From Neurospora crassa OR74A (taxonomy: Eukaryota; Ascomycota; Sordariomycetes; Sordariales; Sordariaceae): a DNA stretch of 64,000 bases. Within the stretch, counting starts at the first letter, position 1, and each line of letters starts with the position of its first letter. The notes under the pieces are model-generated. The model did no database searches and had not been told where the DNA came from. It was given only the letters and a program-made list of their open reading frames with translations. Positions 11,991 through 21,660 of the stretch are shown here, piece after piece. Location: NCBI RefSeq assembly GCF_000182925.2, contig NC_026506.1, positions 3,782,001-3,846,000 on the forward strand. The letters are read 5' to 3'. The position numbers were made by a program, and so were the translations under genes.

Positions 11991-12789
11991 AAGGTTTGAG
12001 CGTTGGGTAGTTGAGGTAGCCCGATGGTGGCGATCTTAAGGGGTGGAAAAGTATTAGATTTGCCAGCTTTAACCTTAACCCTAGGATGCTGCTGGTCGGT
12101 CAATTAATGTCAATCAAGTTGACGACCTTTAATTGATTGGTCAACTCGACGGGGGACCTCGATTTGATTACTTATATTTGCTTGATTGCTTGAACTTGGC
12201 TTGGCAACTTGAGTTATCCTCATCGCTGCAAGCGATACCCTTACTGCTGTTCCGGCGCTGTTTCATCACAATAATTCTGCAGCGGAGCAAGGGAAACTGT
12301 AAAATACCATGCAGGCATTCGCTATTATGATGCAGCTTACAAAGAAGCAATTGAGACCTCATACAAGTTTATTTCCACAAAGTTCCATCGTCAATATCCA
12401 GCCCTGTCTTCGTGATAACTCAATACGCTCATCTGGTACGCTGGGCATGAACCTAGTACAAGGAATGTTAGTTGGATATCCTAGAGGAACAAACGAAGCG
12501 ACAGATAGCCAACAACGCAAACATACCTCGCCCTACACTTGATATAACATTCTCAAAACGTGTCACTTCGCAGCAAGAAAACACCCTGTCACCCAGACAC
12601 ATCAGCATCCTCCACCTAAAGGATAGTGTTACTCCACAAGAGAACTGAATGGACATACCCACAAGCATGGAGGTATCTCAGGGGGTAATGTGCGGTCCAA
12701 AAACTACAACGTGCCTCGACGGTTCGCATTAGTAAGACATCATGTATGAGTGGCTCAGTATCAGGGGCATGCTCTGCTCAACATACCAT
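11991..12789. other. Intergenic, no gene seen
   Basis: Normal-composition DNA between the transposon block and the first array gene. Open frames here are short and overlap on both strands without coding character. The right end is the presumed 3' untranslated region of the gene ending at 12790. Confidence 0.5.
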
Positions 12790-14835
12790 TTAGTCCTCCG
12801 CAAAGAAATTGATATGAAAGCCGTTAGTTCGAGGTACAGGCGCCTCCGGGTTGGAGTTGACAGCTTCCTCAGAACGGGGGGAATCGGGAGAGGGAGTATC
12901 CGAGTAATCCGTCGCAAAAAAATTGATTCCAAATCTGGTACCAGGAGGCGTCCCAGGATTAGACTGAATAACGGGTACGGGGAGAGACTGGACAGGTGTC
13001 CCAGGCACGCCGTTGGGTGTCCCAGCCACGCCGTTGATATGAATCCCGTTAGTTGCAGGCGCCTCTGGGTTGGAGTTGACAACTCGTATGGGGAGAGTCT
13101 GTACAAATGTCCCAGGTACGCCGTTGGGTGTCCCAGCCACGCCGTTGATATGAATCCCGTTAGTTGCAGGCGCCTCCGGGTTGGAGTTGACAACTCGTAT
13201 GGGTAGAGTCTGGACAAATGTCCCAGGTACGCCGTTGATATGAATCCCGTTAGTTGCAGGCGCCTCTGGGTTGGAGTTGACAACTCGTATGGGGAGAGTC
13301 TGGACAAATGTCCCAGGTACGCCGTTGGGTGTCCCAGCCACGCCGTTGATGTGAATCGTGTTAGTTGCAGGCGCCTCTGGGTTGGAGTTGACAACTCGTA
13401 TGGGGAGAGTCTGTACAAATGTCCCAGGTACGCCGTTGGGTGTCCCAGCCACGCCGTTGATATGAATCCCGTTAGTTGCAGGCGCCTCCGGGTTGGAGTT
13501 GATAGCTTGCTCTGAACGGGGTGACTCGGGAGTCTCTCCGTAATCCGTTGCAAAGAAGTTGATTCCAAATCTGGTACCAGCACTTGACCCAGGATTGGAC
13601 TGTAAAAGTCGTATGGGGAGAGACTGGAGCACGCCGTTGGGTCTCCCAGGAATGCCATTGGGTGTCCCAGGCACGCCGTTGGGTATCTCCGGCTCAGGCG
13701 TAGCAGTGACCTCAGAGTCTACCTCGGGGTTCAGCTCAGGCTGGGGTTCGGCACCCGGCTCCGTATCGGACGCAATAGGTGGTTCTGTCCCCGAAGAGAC
13801 AGGTATATCGGATACAATTGCCTCATCCTGGAGCTGAGGTGAGAGCTGAGGAGGGGACTCGACAAGCTGACTTGGCATGAGCTCTGGCTGGGGTTCGGCA
13901 CCCGGCTCCGTATCGGACGCACTAGCTGGTTCCGTCCCCGAAGGAACCGGCAGCTCGGACACAGCCGTCTCATTCTGGAGCTGAGGTGAGAGCTGAGGAG
14001 GGGATCCGACAAGCTGACCTGCCACGATTTGCAGTGGCGGGGTACGTGGCGGTGACGTGGAAGACGACGCTGGCAAAGGATCCGGTTCGGGCTTATCCGC
14101 GTTATCGGGCTCAGACGTGGCATATGTTTCGTTGACGGAGGGAACTTGTGGAGGGGGTTCAACAGGCGGCACAGGCGTGATGTACCGCCCGGGTGTGGTA
14201 TACGGCGGTGACGAGAAGTGCTGCGGTGCCCAGTACTGTGGCGGTGACGCGATTATTTGCGGCGGGGATGCAAAACGAACATGGGGCCCAGGAGTAGGCT
14301 CGACATAGGGCGGAGGAGGAGGGACAAATCCAAGTGTGGGTAGTGTGGGAGGATTCGAATAATCGCCGGGAGCCAGGCCTTGCGGGAGGTGAGGGCGGAC
14401 GGTGTCTATAGAGATGATAGCCTGGCTTGGTATATGCGAAAGAAACAAGAAGTCGGCATCAAGCGTGTTCTGAGTGTAGACTCCGGCGCAAACTACCGGC
14501 CAGGGAACGGGCAGTCGTCGTGTATCGATCGTGTACATGACCGCCATGGGCTCGCGCTCCAGACCCCAGCGCCACGCCTCGTTCTTGTTGAAAAAGGTCG
14601 AGATGAAGAAGCTTGGTCCCCTGGTCTGCCAGTTGAGATGCCGACGGACTAACATTTCCAACTCGTCACGGGAAGAGATCTTAAGACTTTTCTCTGAGTT
14701 TTCGGTGAGAATGTCGCCGTTGGGCCCAAACAGAGTATGGGATGTTCCATGTCGCACATAGTACAAGAGAGGAGGAAAAAGTTCGGGCTTCATGAAACAG
14801 CCTGCAAGGGTCCAAGGTCTGAAGATGTCCTCCAT
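12790..14835 (-). CDS. DUF7587-type domain protein with Pro-rich and tandem-repeat tail
   Basis: Single-exon frame of 681 codons from the ATG at 14835; the frame stays open to 14991, but the inner ATG matches the start spacing of its paralogues. Residues about 15-165 are the array domain: YVRHGTS, PSFFISTF, AWRWG, YTIDTRRLP and DFLFLSHIP. Here the acidic residue that opens the last block is Asp, while all other copies have Glu. Then come a Pro/Ser-rich stretch, two copies of a roughly 45-residue acidic repeat (QLSPQLQ, TEPGAEPQPEL), and five copies of a repeat of about 37 residues containing NSNPEAPATNG and GVPGTFVQTLPIRV, framed by GINFFATDY motifs. The protein ends INFFAED. Function unknown. 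The tail looks disordered and copy-number variable. The ART-like fold is inference. Confidence 0.8.
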   Translation of the reverse strand: MEDIFRPWTLAGCFMKPELFPPLLYYVRHGTSHTLFGPNGDILTENSEKSLKISSRDELEMLVRRHLNWQTRGPSFFISTFFNKNEAWRWGLEREPMAVMYTIDTRRLPVPWPVVCAGVYTQNTLDADFLFLSHIPSQAIISIDTVRPHLPQGLAPGDYSNPPTLPTLGFVPPPPPYVEPTPGPHVRFASPPQIIASPPQYWAPQHFSSPPYTTPGRYITPVPPVEPPPQVPSVNETYATSEPDNADKPEPDPLPASSSTSPPRTPPLQIVAGQLVGSPPQLSPQLQNETAVSELPVPSGTEPASASDTEPGAEPQPELMPSQLVESPPQLSPQLQDEAIVSDIPVSSGTEPPIASDTEPGAEPQPELNPEVDSEVTATPEPEIPNGVPGTPNGIPGRPNGVLQSLPIRLLQSNPGSSAGTRFGINFFATDYGETPESPRSEQAINSNPEAPATNGIHINGVAGTPNGVPGTFVQTLPIRVVNSNPEAPATNTIHINGVAGTPNGVPGTFVQTLPIRVVNSNPEAPATNGIHINGVPGTFVQTLPIRVVNSNPEAPATNGIHINGVAGTPNGVPGTFVQTLPIRVVNSNPEAPATNGIHINGVAGTPNGVPGTPVQSLPVPVIQSNPGTPPGTRFGINFFATDYSDTPSPDSPRSEEAVNSNPEAPVPRTNGFHINFFAED
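13031..13505 (-). repeat. Coding minisatellite, 111-bp unit
   Basis: Unit boundaries fall at 13031, 13142, 13232, 13343 and 13454. The spacing is 111 bp, except for one 90-bp unit that lost seven codons in frame. Units are nearly identical, which suggests recent duplication or gene conversion. All lengths are multiples of three, so the frame of the host gene is kept. Confidence 0.93.
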
Positions 14836-15297
14836 GGTGGGTGGATAACAGAGTGGAAGACAAAGATATTCAGATATAATGATGATCGATAATGACCTCG
14901 GGTTGAGATGGATAACGAGCTGAAAGAGGTTACAGAACGAACAAGTAAATGAAGTGGGCCGAAGGGAACTGGCGGGATGGCAATCACTCATATACCTCTG
15001 CCTATTCTGGTATGAATGCTCTTGCTATTTGGACTCGTTGTCTGCTCTTAGACGTGACTTCCGCCGGCCGTTAAATGCCCTGCGGATCTTCTTTCCATTT
15101 AACCCCTTAGCTCATACGACCCGACCAAGAGATAAGTGGGCCACAACCATGGATATCATCCTGATGCTGAAGCAGGAACCGTTGATATAAACGACCCTAC
15201 CGATAAAGGGAAAGCAAGAACATCCCATCACGCGAAAAAGCTTGTGTGTTGGAAACGCGGCTCTCCCCGGTTTCTGTTATATTCCTTAGGTAGGTAG
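14836..15297. other. 5' flank of the repeat-tail gene
   Basis: Intergenic space holding the promoter of the gene starting at 14835. It includes an AGGTAGGTA motif near 15287. No gene is supported. Confidence 0.5.
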
Positions 15298-15510
15298 TCA
15301 TCTGCCACTCTTACACTTTGCTTCATCTGTGCTGATTTGAGTTTCCCCGTCAGTCCATCTTGAACACACCCTGTTTCTGCATGTCCCTGACAGCTCGTTC
15401 CCTCTCATGGCAACACCGCGGTGAAGCAAACCTCCATTGACAGTAGAGCTAGACGTGGGTGACAGAACCCCTAGCAATAGCTTGAAAGCGTCCAAATCTC
15501 TGGATTTTCC
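15298..15510 (-). pseudogene. Orphan last exon of the 15584-16027 gene
   Basis: Open stretch of 70 codons plus a stop, preceded by a textbook intron at 15511-15580: GTAAGT donor, CTGAC branch and TTTACAG acceptor. It is in phase with the domain gene upstream, but that gene meets two consecutive TGA codons (15581-15586) immediately before the donor. The exon is therefore cut off from its domain unless another donor is used. It looks like a recently lost C-terminal tail. No domain recognised. Confidence 0.45.
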
Positions 15511-15583
15511 CTGTAAACATTGCCGTGTCAGTTGCATGCCTGAAGGTACAAAGCACAGAGAAGTGCTGCACTGCACTTACTCA

Positions 15584-16027
15584 TCAGACACTTCTGCTGC
15601 GAATGATAGAATGACCGGGAATACGGTTGAGAAACAGGTATTCGCTGGTTTCCCAGCAGTTCTCGGTGAACTTGGGCGCGTAGAAGATGGGGGGGCAATC
15701 ATAGTCCACAAGACAGGTGTTGATTGTGTGGATGGTGACCGGTTTGTCACGCTGCATAGCCCAGTTTCGCGCATGTCTGTAATCTTCAAAAGTGGAGATG
15801 AAGCGCGTAGGGCCCCGATTGTGCCAGCTGAAATGCTGGTCAATCAAGTTTTGAAGACGAACTAGACCTCGGCGGCCTGTGGTGCAGCCATCAGCTGCCC
15901 GAAAGTCGCCGTTAACGTCTTTACAGGATTGGGATCCTGCATGCTCGACAAAGTACAAGTAATTCGGGAGGTCCTCGCAGTGTTCGGAGTAACAGATCCA
16001 GGGTTTACCACGACTGCGGCGAGCCAT
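15584..16027 (-). CDS. DUF7587-type domain protein, domain only
   Basis: Frame of 147 residues from the ATG at 16027. The domain blocks are YFVEHAGS, PTRFISTF, HARNWA, IHTINT and SEYLFLNRIPG, so all core positions of the family are present, including the Glu of the last block. Translation stops at TGA TGA directly before a strong splice donor (15580), after which an in-phase coding-like exon follows. The gene may thus be a truncated version of a longer protein, or the two stops may be genuine. Function unknown. Its closest neighbours in sequence are the copies at 17.2 and 19.1 kb. Confidence 0.65.
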   Translation of the reverse strand: MARRSRGKPWICYSEHCEDLPNYLYFVEHAGSQSCKDVNGDFRAADGCTTGRRGLVRLQNLIDQHFSWHNRGPTRFISTFEDYRHARNWAMQRDKPVTIHTINTCLVDYDCPPIFYAPKFTENCWETSEYLFLNRIPGHSIIRSRSV

Positions 16028-17208
16028 GATGCTGTGACTTGGTGAGAGGCGCTCAGTACCTGGTGTGGCCGATCAGCGATGTTGTTGGAAAGAATTCCTC
16101 ACTCGGTTGGGCAACAAGACATGGAAGGTGTTGTAGGGGTCGGGGCAAGAGTCGATACGATCGAGGGATTGAGAATGGAGTGACGTTTCGACAAATGCTC
16201 AAAATGGCCGTTCTCATTAGGGCCGTCGAGTGAAGGGGAAAAAGCAACCGTCTCTGTCCCTCACAGGATGGTGACGTAGATGTTACGATCTAATCACGCA
16301 TGTATAATTGGCAATTAACCAATCAGGAGCTTCCTGAATACTGCTTCTTCAGCAAGCAATAGCTTCTACAATCGATGAGTACCTCTTGGCTACTACTACC
16401 GTTGTCTATTATCCCAGAGATATAATCTTGTGTTTGTAACGGTTCGTTACAGTAGGAATAAAGTTCTGCGCCAGCTGTCACTACGATGACCTTCTATACC
16501 GCTCCGATTTGAAACCGGAATGTACCTACAGACTAGGTTGAAGATTGACTGTTTGTGACGAACCCTCACAAACACAGGAGTATCATTGCTGGAACGGAAC
16601 AAGGCTGGGAGGCCCTCTTATATACGTGCTTTTCAGAAGGAGGGCCGCTGCGCCGATATCACAGTTGCGGCTCTGCGGCGTCCCTTTGATTGGTCTATCG
16701 ACCTGCTTACATACCCAGGTTGTCCCAAAATTATGGGACAAAGGGCCTTTGCCCACTTCCAATCTGCTTGCAACATCAGACCAATGTGGCTAGAGCTACT
16801 AATCGGACTAGTAAAGATTATCTTCCATGTGGACAGCAGAGTTGCATTTTGAGGACCAATGCAGGGCCCATGTGTGTTTAGTGTTGACAACATGAACATG
16901 ACTGACCTGACATTTATTTGTGGTGACTGCATGTCGTTCCATTTTTGCCATGCTCCATCTCTTTACGTATACCCTATGCTTTGCGCCGCAATTACCCGAT
17001 TATCGAGCAACCTGAAACCCGGAAATTGCTGAGTGGCAAAGAGTTTTCCACCTTGCCGTGTCGAAAATGGAAATCCCATTTAACAGGACCAAGACAATGT
17101 GTGTTGTATGCTCAGTACTAGGCGCTTCTCGTCACTGTCATGTTTGTTTCTGCATACATCCTTTAGCTCAAGTCGCAGGACAGGTTTGGACAGTTGCACA
17201 GACCAGCT
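16028..17208. other. Intergenic, no gene supported
   Basis: Space between two array genes. Open frames at 16545-16932 overlap on both strands and show no family motif. If the alternative last exon of the next gene is used (17080-17149), its 3' end extends into this stretch. Confidence 0.45.
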
Positions 17209-17655
17209 CTACCGACCATTAGATGGGATGGAGCCGGGAAGAGAATATCTATACCTGATGGTATAACCACACATGCCATGCAAGAACAGGTATTCGCTGT
17301 CAAAACAGTTGGGCGTGAAATGATAGGCTCTGAAGATCGGCTCCTGTGGGTGCATTTGATCGGTGTCAATTTGGTGGATGGTAACCGGTCGGTCCCTCTG
17401 CATCCCCCAGTTATAGGCGTGGTCAAAGCTACCAAACGTGGAAATGAAGCAGCTAGGAACTCTGCATGCCCAGTTCACATGGTTCGTGATGAGCTGTTGG
17501 AGATGTGCGGAGTCGTGTGGCGTAGTCCAGTATTCTGCAGCATCGAAGCCGCCGTGGTTGGTTATGCGGGCCCGAGAGCTGGCATGCTGCACAAAGTAGA
17601 GATATCTTGGGCGTTCATGAACGGAAACGATCAAATCCTGAACTGACTGGGCCAT
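17209..17655 (-). CDS. DUF7587-type domain protein
   Basis: The start at 17655 (MAQSVQ) fits the paralogues; the frame is also open back to 17739. The blocks are YFVQHASS, PSCFISTF, HAYNWG, IHQIDT and SEYLFLHGM. The usual IP after the last block reads MC. As a single exon it has 148 residues. A spliced alternative is possible: donor GTATAG at 17254, acceptor at 17150 and a second exon 17149-17080, giving 156 residues with a charged tail (KHDSDEKR). The donor is unusual, so I kept the simple frame. Function unknown. Confidence 0.68.
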   Translation of the reverse strand: MAQSVQDLIVSVHERPRYLYFVQHASSRARITNHGGFDAAEYWTTPHDSAHLQQLITNHVNWACRVPSCFISTFGSFDHAYNWGMQRDRPVTIHQIDTDQMHPQEPIFRAYHFTPNCFDSEYLFLHGMCGYTIRYRYSLPGSIPSNGR

Positions 17656-18152
17656 GATGACTTGATGCAGGAGCTCTGTAGTAGAGTTCTCAAGTCGAAA
17701 AGGTGGTGGACGGTGCTGCAAAGAACTGCGTTCGGCCACGAAGTGGGTTGGTCATGTCCTGTCTATCCAAGACTGGCATTAAGGAAGAGACCGTGAAATT
17801 CTTGGACGAAGAGTGATGGTGCAGTGAACGTACCCCAAGATGTCCCTTCTTGGTCGGTTGGTAAAACACAGTTTCCAAGTATCGAATTTGACTGGACAAC
17901 AAATCATTCTGCAAGCTTGACCTTCTCATGACCCGCCAGGGAAAGGATATGACGACTACACCTGCCCATGCCAACTCCAGTCATACCGATACTAGCCGTC
18001 TTAATTACTAAAGGAAGTTCACAACTAAGGATTATAAGGAAAGTACGAAACTGGCAAGGAAGAACAACATTCAGCCGGCAGCTGCATTGGTAGTTCACAT
18101 TCATGTTTCTGCTTCGCAGGCAACAGCCGACACAGGCGCTGACCAGGCGGCA
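17656..18152. other. Intergenic, no gene supported
   Basis: Flank between the domain gene at 17.2-17.7 kb and a doubtful small gene at 18.2 kb. No motif recognised. Confidence 0.45.
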
Positions 18153-18548
18153 CTACTTAAGGACTGTGTCTGTCTTATCACTCTTGTTTTGGCAGGAGCT
18201 ACAAATCCACAGATGGGAGACGGGTCCCGGTGGGTCTGTTGAGATGGGACATGTTCCCTTCCTTTTGGCGCCGATCGTAAAGACTGACACCTTCCTGCCT
18301 ACTCCTTTCTTTTCTAGCTTTGTAGAGTCGCAAAGCTCGTTGTGGTTGTTGATATCTTTGCAAGGCCCAACGGTCCAATAGGGACCATAGCGGCACACAA
18401 CAGGATCCTCCGACTTTGGGAGTCCGGAGGAAGGAATTTTGGCGGTAATGTCAACGTGGGCTGAAGCTCTGATTTGATAGACGGTAACGATGAATATGAT
18501 TTGATGGTCTCGATTGATTCGAGCCGAGACCGCAGGTGCCTCGGACAT
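18153..18548 (-). CDS. Possible small Cys-containing protein, doubtful
   Basis: A 131-residue frame from an ATG at 18548 (MSEAPAVSARINRDH). It holds scattered cysteines (CRYGPYW, GPCKD, ELCDS, GTCP) and ends with a W-I-C-S-S-C pair, which could bind zinc. It has no array-domain motifs although it lies between two array genes. A competing frame from an ATG at 18633 overlaps it, and a spliced gene joining the two is possible. Not recognised; coding status uncertain. Confidence 0.35.
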   Translation of the reverse strand: MSEAPAVSARINRDHQIIFIVTVYQIRASAHVDITAKIPSSGLPKSEDPVVCRYGPYWTVGPCKDINNHNELCDSTKLEKKGVGRKVSVFTIGAKRKGTCPISTDPPGPVSHLWICSSCQNKSDKTDTVLK

Positions 18549-19090
18549 AGATATACGACCGCCCATTTGTGTCCATCTGACCCATTTGCAGATCGTTAAT
18601 ACCATTTGTGCCAGTGGTGGCACGAGTAGCCATGTGGGAGATGATACCTCTGAGCCCTAGAGGTACCTAGGTAGCGAGGAGGTGTGTTATGGATCAGGTG
18701 CGCTGTGATGTAAGGCTTTGTGGTGCACGCCCTTGAACACAGTTAATTCGTGCTTTCCCTTGTCGGTGGAGGCAATGCAACCGCCGCTCGATGATGCCCT
18801 TTTTCTTTTCGTCCCCTACTTTTTTCTCGAATCCCATTTCTTTCCTCCGTCTTCGTTTTCTCAGCTCTTCGGATTTGGTGGTACCCTTGGGTGCTAGCGG
18901 TCATTGAGCCTAGTCGCTAAAGAAGATGAAGTTGGAATCGATATGATGGACAAGACGTTGGTCAAAACAGCTCCATTTTATACTTGACCGGTTGCTTTGA
19001 TGTGCGTCGCTCAGGACATGCGAGGGCGAACTCTAGTCCCTGTCAAGAGTGTGCTTAGTCAACAAACTGCCTCGACAAGATGCGTATGTG
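18549..19090. other. Intergenic with an AGGTACCTAGGTA motif
   Basis: Contains AGGTACCTAGGTAGC at 18661-18675, one of several related short palindromic motifs in the window, and a pyrimidine-rich stretch at 18790-18860. No gene supported. Confidence 0.5.
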
Positions 19091-20386
19091 TTACCAAGCT
19101 GGTGAAGGTGTGAAGCAGTGAACGAGAGGTTCTATGTAGAAGATGTTAGTTATTGGGAACTTGTTACGAGTCCGTCGGTCATGGTGTGGGACAATGATAG
19201 AGTATAATAACCTGCATACCTCTAGGAGGCTCCCCATCCACAAGAAGAGTGATATCCCTCAAACCGCAACACGGAATTTGAAGGAGAAACAAGTACTCAT
19301 TGTCCGTGTACTTGTCAATGAAGTCGCGCGCCCGGAAAACTAACTGGCTGGCTGGCAGCTTGCTTGTGTCGAACTCGTACATCCAAACCGGCCCAGCGCA
19401 TCGCCTACCCCAATTCTCAGCATGCTTTCGTACGCTGAATGTCGACACAAACATGCTAGGGCGCCTCTGGTACCAGTTGACGTGGTTCTTGATCATTGCG
19501 TATAGTTCCGGGAGACTGTTTATTTCGATATCCTGAACGGCTGACTCGATTGCGTCTATGAACGCGACCGCGTTACCATATACATCAAGTACATCGATCC
19601 TATCACGAGTTGATTGGGACCCGGCGTGTTGAACAAAGTATAGGCGCGGGGGTAGATTATGGCGGGAAACTGCCCATGGCCTAAGGCGTTCGCTTTTTTC
19701 GGCCCTAGACGTTTGTCAGATCCTTGCTACTATCCACTGCGACAGAAATGCTTACAGGGAAGCCATTTGAGACGTAGTCACGAATCCTAGACGTTCGTTA
19801 GTCATTTACATGAGAGCGCAGAATGGCTGTTCCGGATCCACAGCTTGCAACCAACGGGAGGGCTCAGAGCCGAAAATAGGTAGAATCAAGATATTTGGCT
19901 GGCTAGACCCGAAACGAAAGAAGATGTGATGCGTTTAATACACGTACGAGGTCTAATCTTTTCGCTAGCGACAATAGCATTACGAGGAATTTGGTCCAGA
20001 ATCAAATACTCGCAAGGACTATTTGACAACCAAAACACCCACTTGCCAGCGCTTTGCGGCAACAGTCTGGTGTTGATGATATACATATAAACTGGCCCGT
20101 TGCGCAGGTAGCCCCATTGACGAGCCTGTTCCGCATCCTCAAACGTCGAAATGAAGCGGCTGGGGCGTCTATCGGTCCAGTCTTGGCGACGTATGGCATG
20201 GCCCAGCAATTCGCTCGCGTCGCTCACGGATGACGGTCCGAAGGCGGTATCCGCAGCTTTGATGCTAATCTCCGAGTCCGAGTACGTAGCTTGCGAGTCG
20301 GCGTGCTGAATATGGAACAAGAACTCGGGAAACTGAGGATCTTCCTGATTATGGGCCACCCAATGAAATGGCTGCCGGGGAGGCAT
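19091..20386 (-). CDS. Protein with two tandem DUF7587-type domains (spliced model)
   Basis: Model: exons 20386-19948, 19786-19756, 19704-19220 and 19131-19091; 331 residues. Domain 1 has IQHADSQ, PSRFISTF, ARQWG, YIINTRLLP and CEYLILDQIP. Domain 2 has YFVQHAGSQS, PSMFVSTF, HAENWG, YEFDTSKLP and NEYLFLLQIP. Introns have donors GTACGT, GTAAGC and GTATGC, branch sites CTAAC, CTGAC and CTAAC, and TAG acceptors, and all phases agree. The alternative is two genes: 20386-19886 (166 residues, reading through the first donor) and 19766-19091 (178 residues, first exon of 11 bp). Only 119 bp would separate them, so I prefer the fused gene. Function unknown. Confidence 0.6.
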
Positions 20387-20873
20387 GGTCAGGATGGCTA
20401 AAGTAAGAAAAGATGAATGAAGTTACGAAAGCAAAAGATGAGGGAGCAAAGCTCTCGGTGGTCGAGCAGAAAACGACCAAAGATGAGGAAAACGGGGAAG
20501 AGATTCGAAATTTCACAGAAAGTTTCAGATTGTTCCCTTTATACCTAGCTAAATAGCGGGGGGGTGGTTGTCGGATGATCAAAGAAGGATTAGTGTTGGT
20601 GGGTCTCGGACCGGCATCTGGGACTGCCCTGTCCTGGGCGGCCAGTTCAGTGTCACATCCCGCCTGCTCCGTGCTATGCCTCGCCCAGCCTAGCTCGCAC
20701 CACTCCCATTCTAATTTGTCAGTCTCTCCTCCGGGCCCTTTTCTCTAGTCTGTATCACATTAACCCCCGTCGACAACCTTCAGCGGACCCGACTGGTCAA
20801 ATACTAGACTAGAGTAGTACTAATCCCAACTCTGACCTTGTGTTACCAACTGCTTGACTGCTGCCGGCTGGGA
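20387..20873. other. Intergenic between two array genes
   Basis: Promoter of the two-domain gene and the 3' flank of the next one. No gene or recognised motif. Confidence 0.5.
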
Positions 20874-21660
20874 TCACTCCTTCCCATCACCATCTTCTTT
20901 TTTAGGTACTACAGCTTCATTGTTTTCCGCGTTTGTCCGTAACCTTGTATTCCTGTCGGAGACAACACCTTCCTCTCGCTTCCTTTTTCCATTCTTTCGT
21001 GACAGTTCAGGGTCAGGTGACGACTGGTTCGTGGATGGCGGAAGGGATGGAGCTGAGCCTGAGCATGAGTCTTGTTCAAGGGTCGTCAGTTACAGCGTCT
21101 ACTTAAGTATGAAGCCAGAGATACCTATGATGCTACTCACCCGTTGTCTTCAAGTAATCCGAAAGGATAGCGAAGTATTCAATACCACGGTCCGGAATTT
21201 GGTGCAGGAACAAGTACTCGTCTTTGGGCCACAACACGTTAAAGTTGGAGGGGCGGAATACATGTACGAAGGGCAACGGGGGTAGCTCGGTAGTGACAAT
21301 GCTGTAGATCCTGACGATGCCAGGGAGTTGCCCACCCCAGTGCATAGCATCCTTGAAGCTTCCGAACGTGGAGACAAAGCAGGACGGGCGACGTTGATTG
21401 GTCCATCTGAGGTGTCTAATCATCTTGCGATAAAGGTCAACGATGTTGGTTATCTTGCAAGGACAATTGATTAAAGCCTTTGGGCACGCGGCTGTGATTC
21501 CGCCCATCATGCTCAAGCTCAGTTCTTTGGGGCGTTCGCCTTCCATGTGCGAGTTCCATTTGTCTTCAGAATCGCTCTGGGAGTTTTCATGTCGAACGAA
21601 AAAAAGAGTCTTGGGAAGCTGTTCGTGAGGAACTGCCCAGCGGTTAAGATCTTCGAGCAT
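20874..21660 (-). CDS. DUF7587-type domain protein with basic tail
   Basis: Two exons, 21660-21141 and 21070-20874, give 238 residues. The intron has a GTGAGT donor, a CTGAC branch and an AAG acceptor, phase 1. The start at 21660 (MLEDLNRW) is preferred; the frame is also open to 21720. Domain blocks are FFVRHENSQS, PSCFVSTF, DAMHWG, YSIVTTELP and DEYLFLHQIP. An insertion after the first block makes this domain longer than its neighbours. The second exon encodes a disordered tail with NGKRKREE, which could be a nuclear localisation signal, and ends PKKEDGDGKE. Function unknown. Confidence 0.72.

Noticed and set aside
12071-12084. TTAACCTTAACCCTA, telomere-like
   Set aside because: Only two imperfect units in otherwise ordinary DNA; not enough for an interstitial telomere.
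12742-13515. Plus-strand frames of 154 and 91 codons
   Set aside because: Antisense readings of the 111-bp coding repeat; the minus frame is longer and carries the domain.
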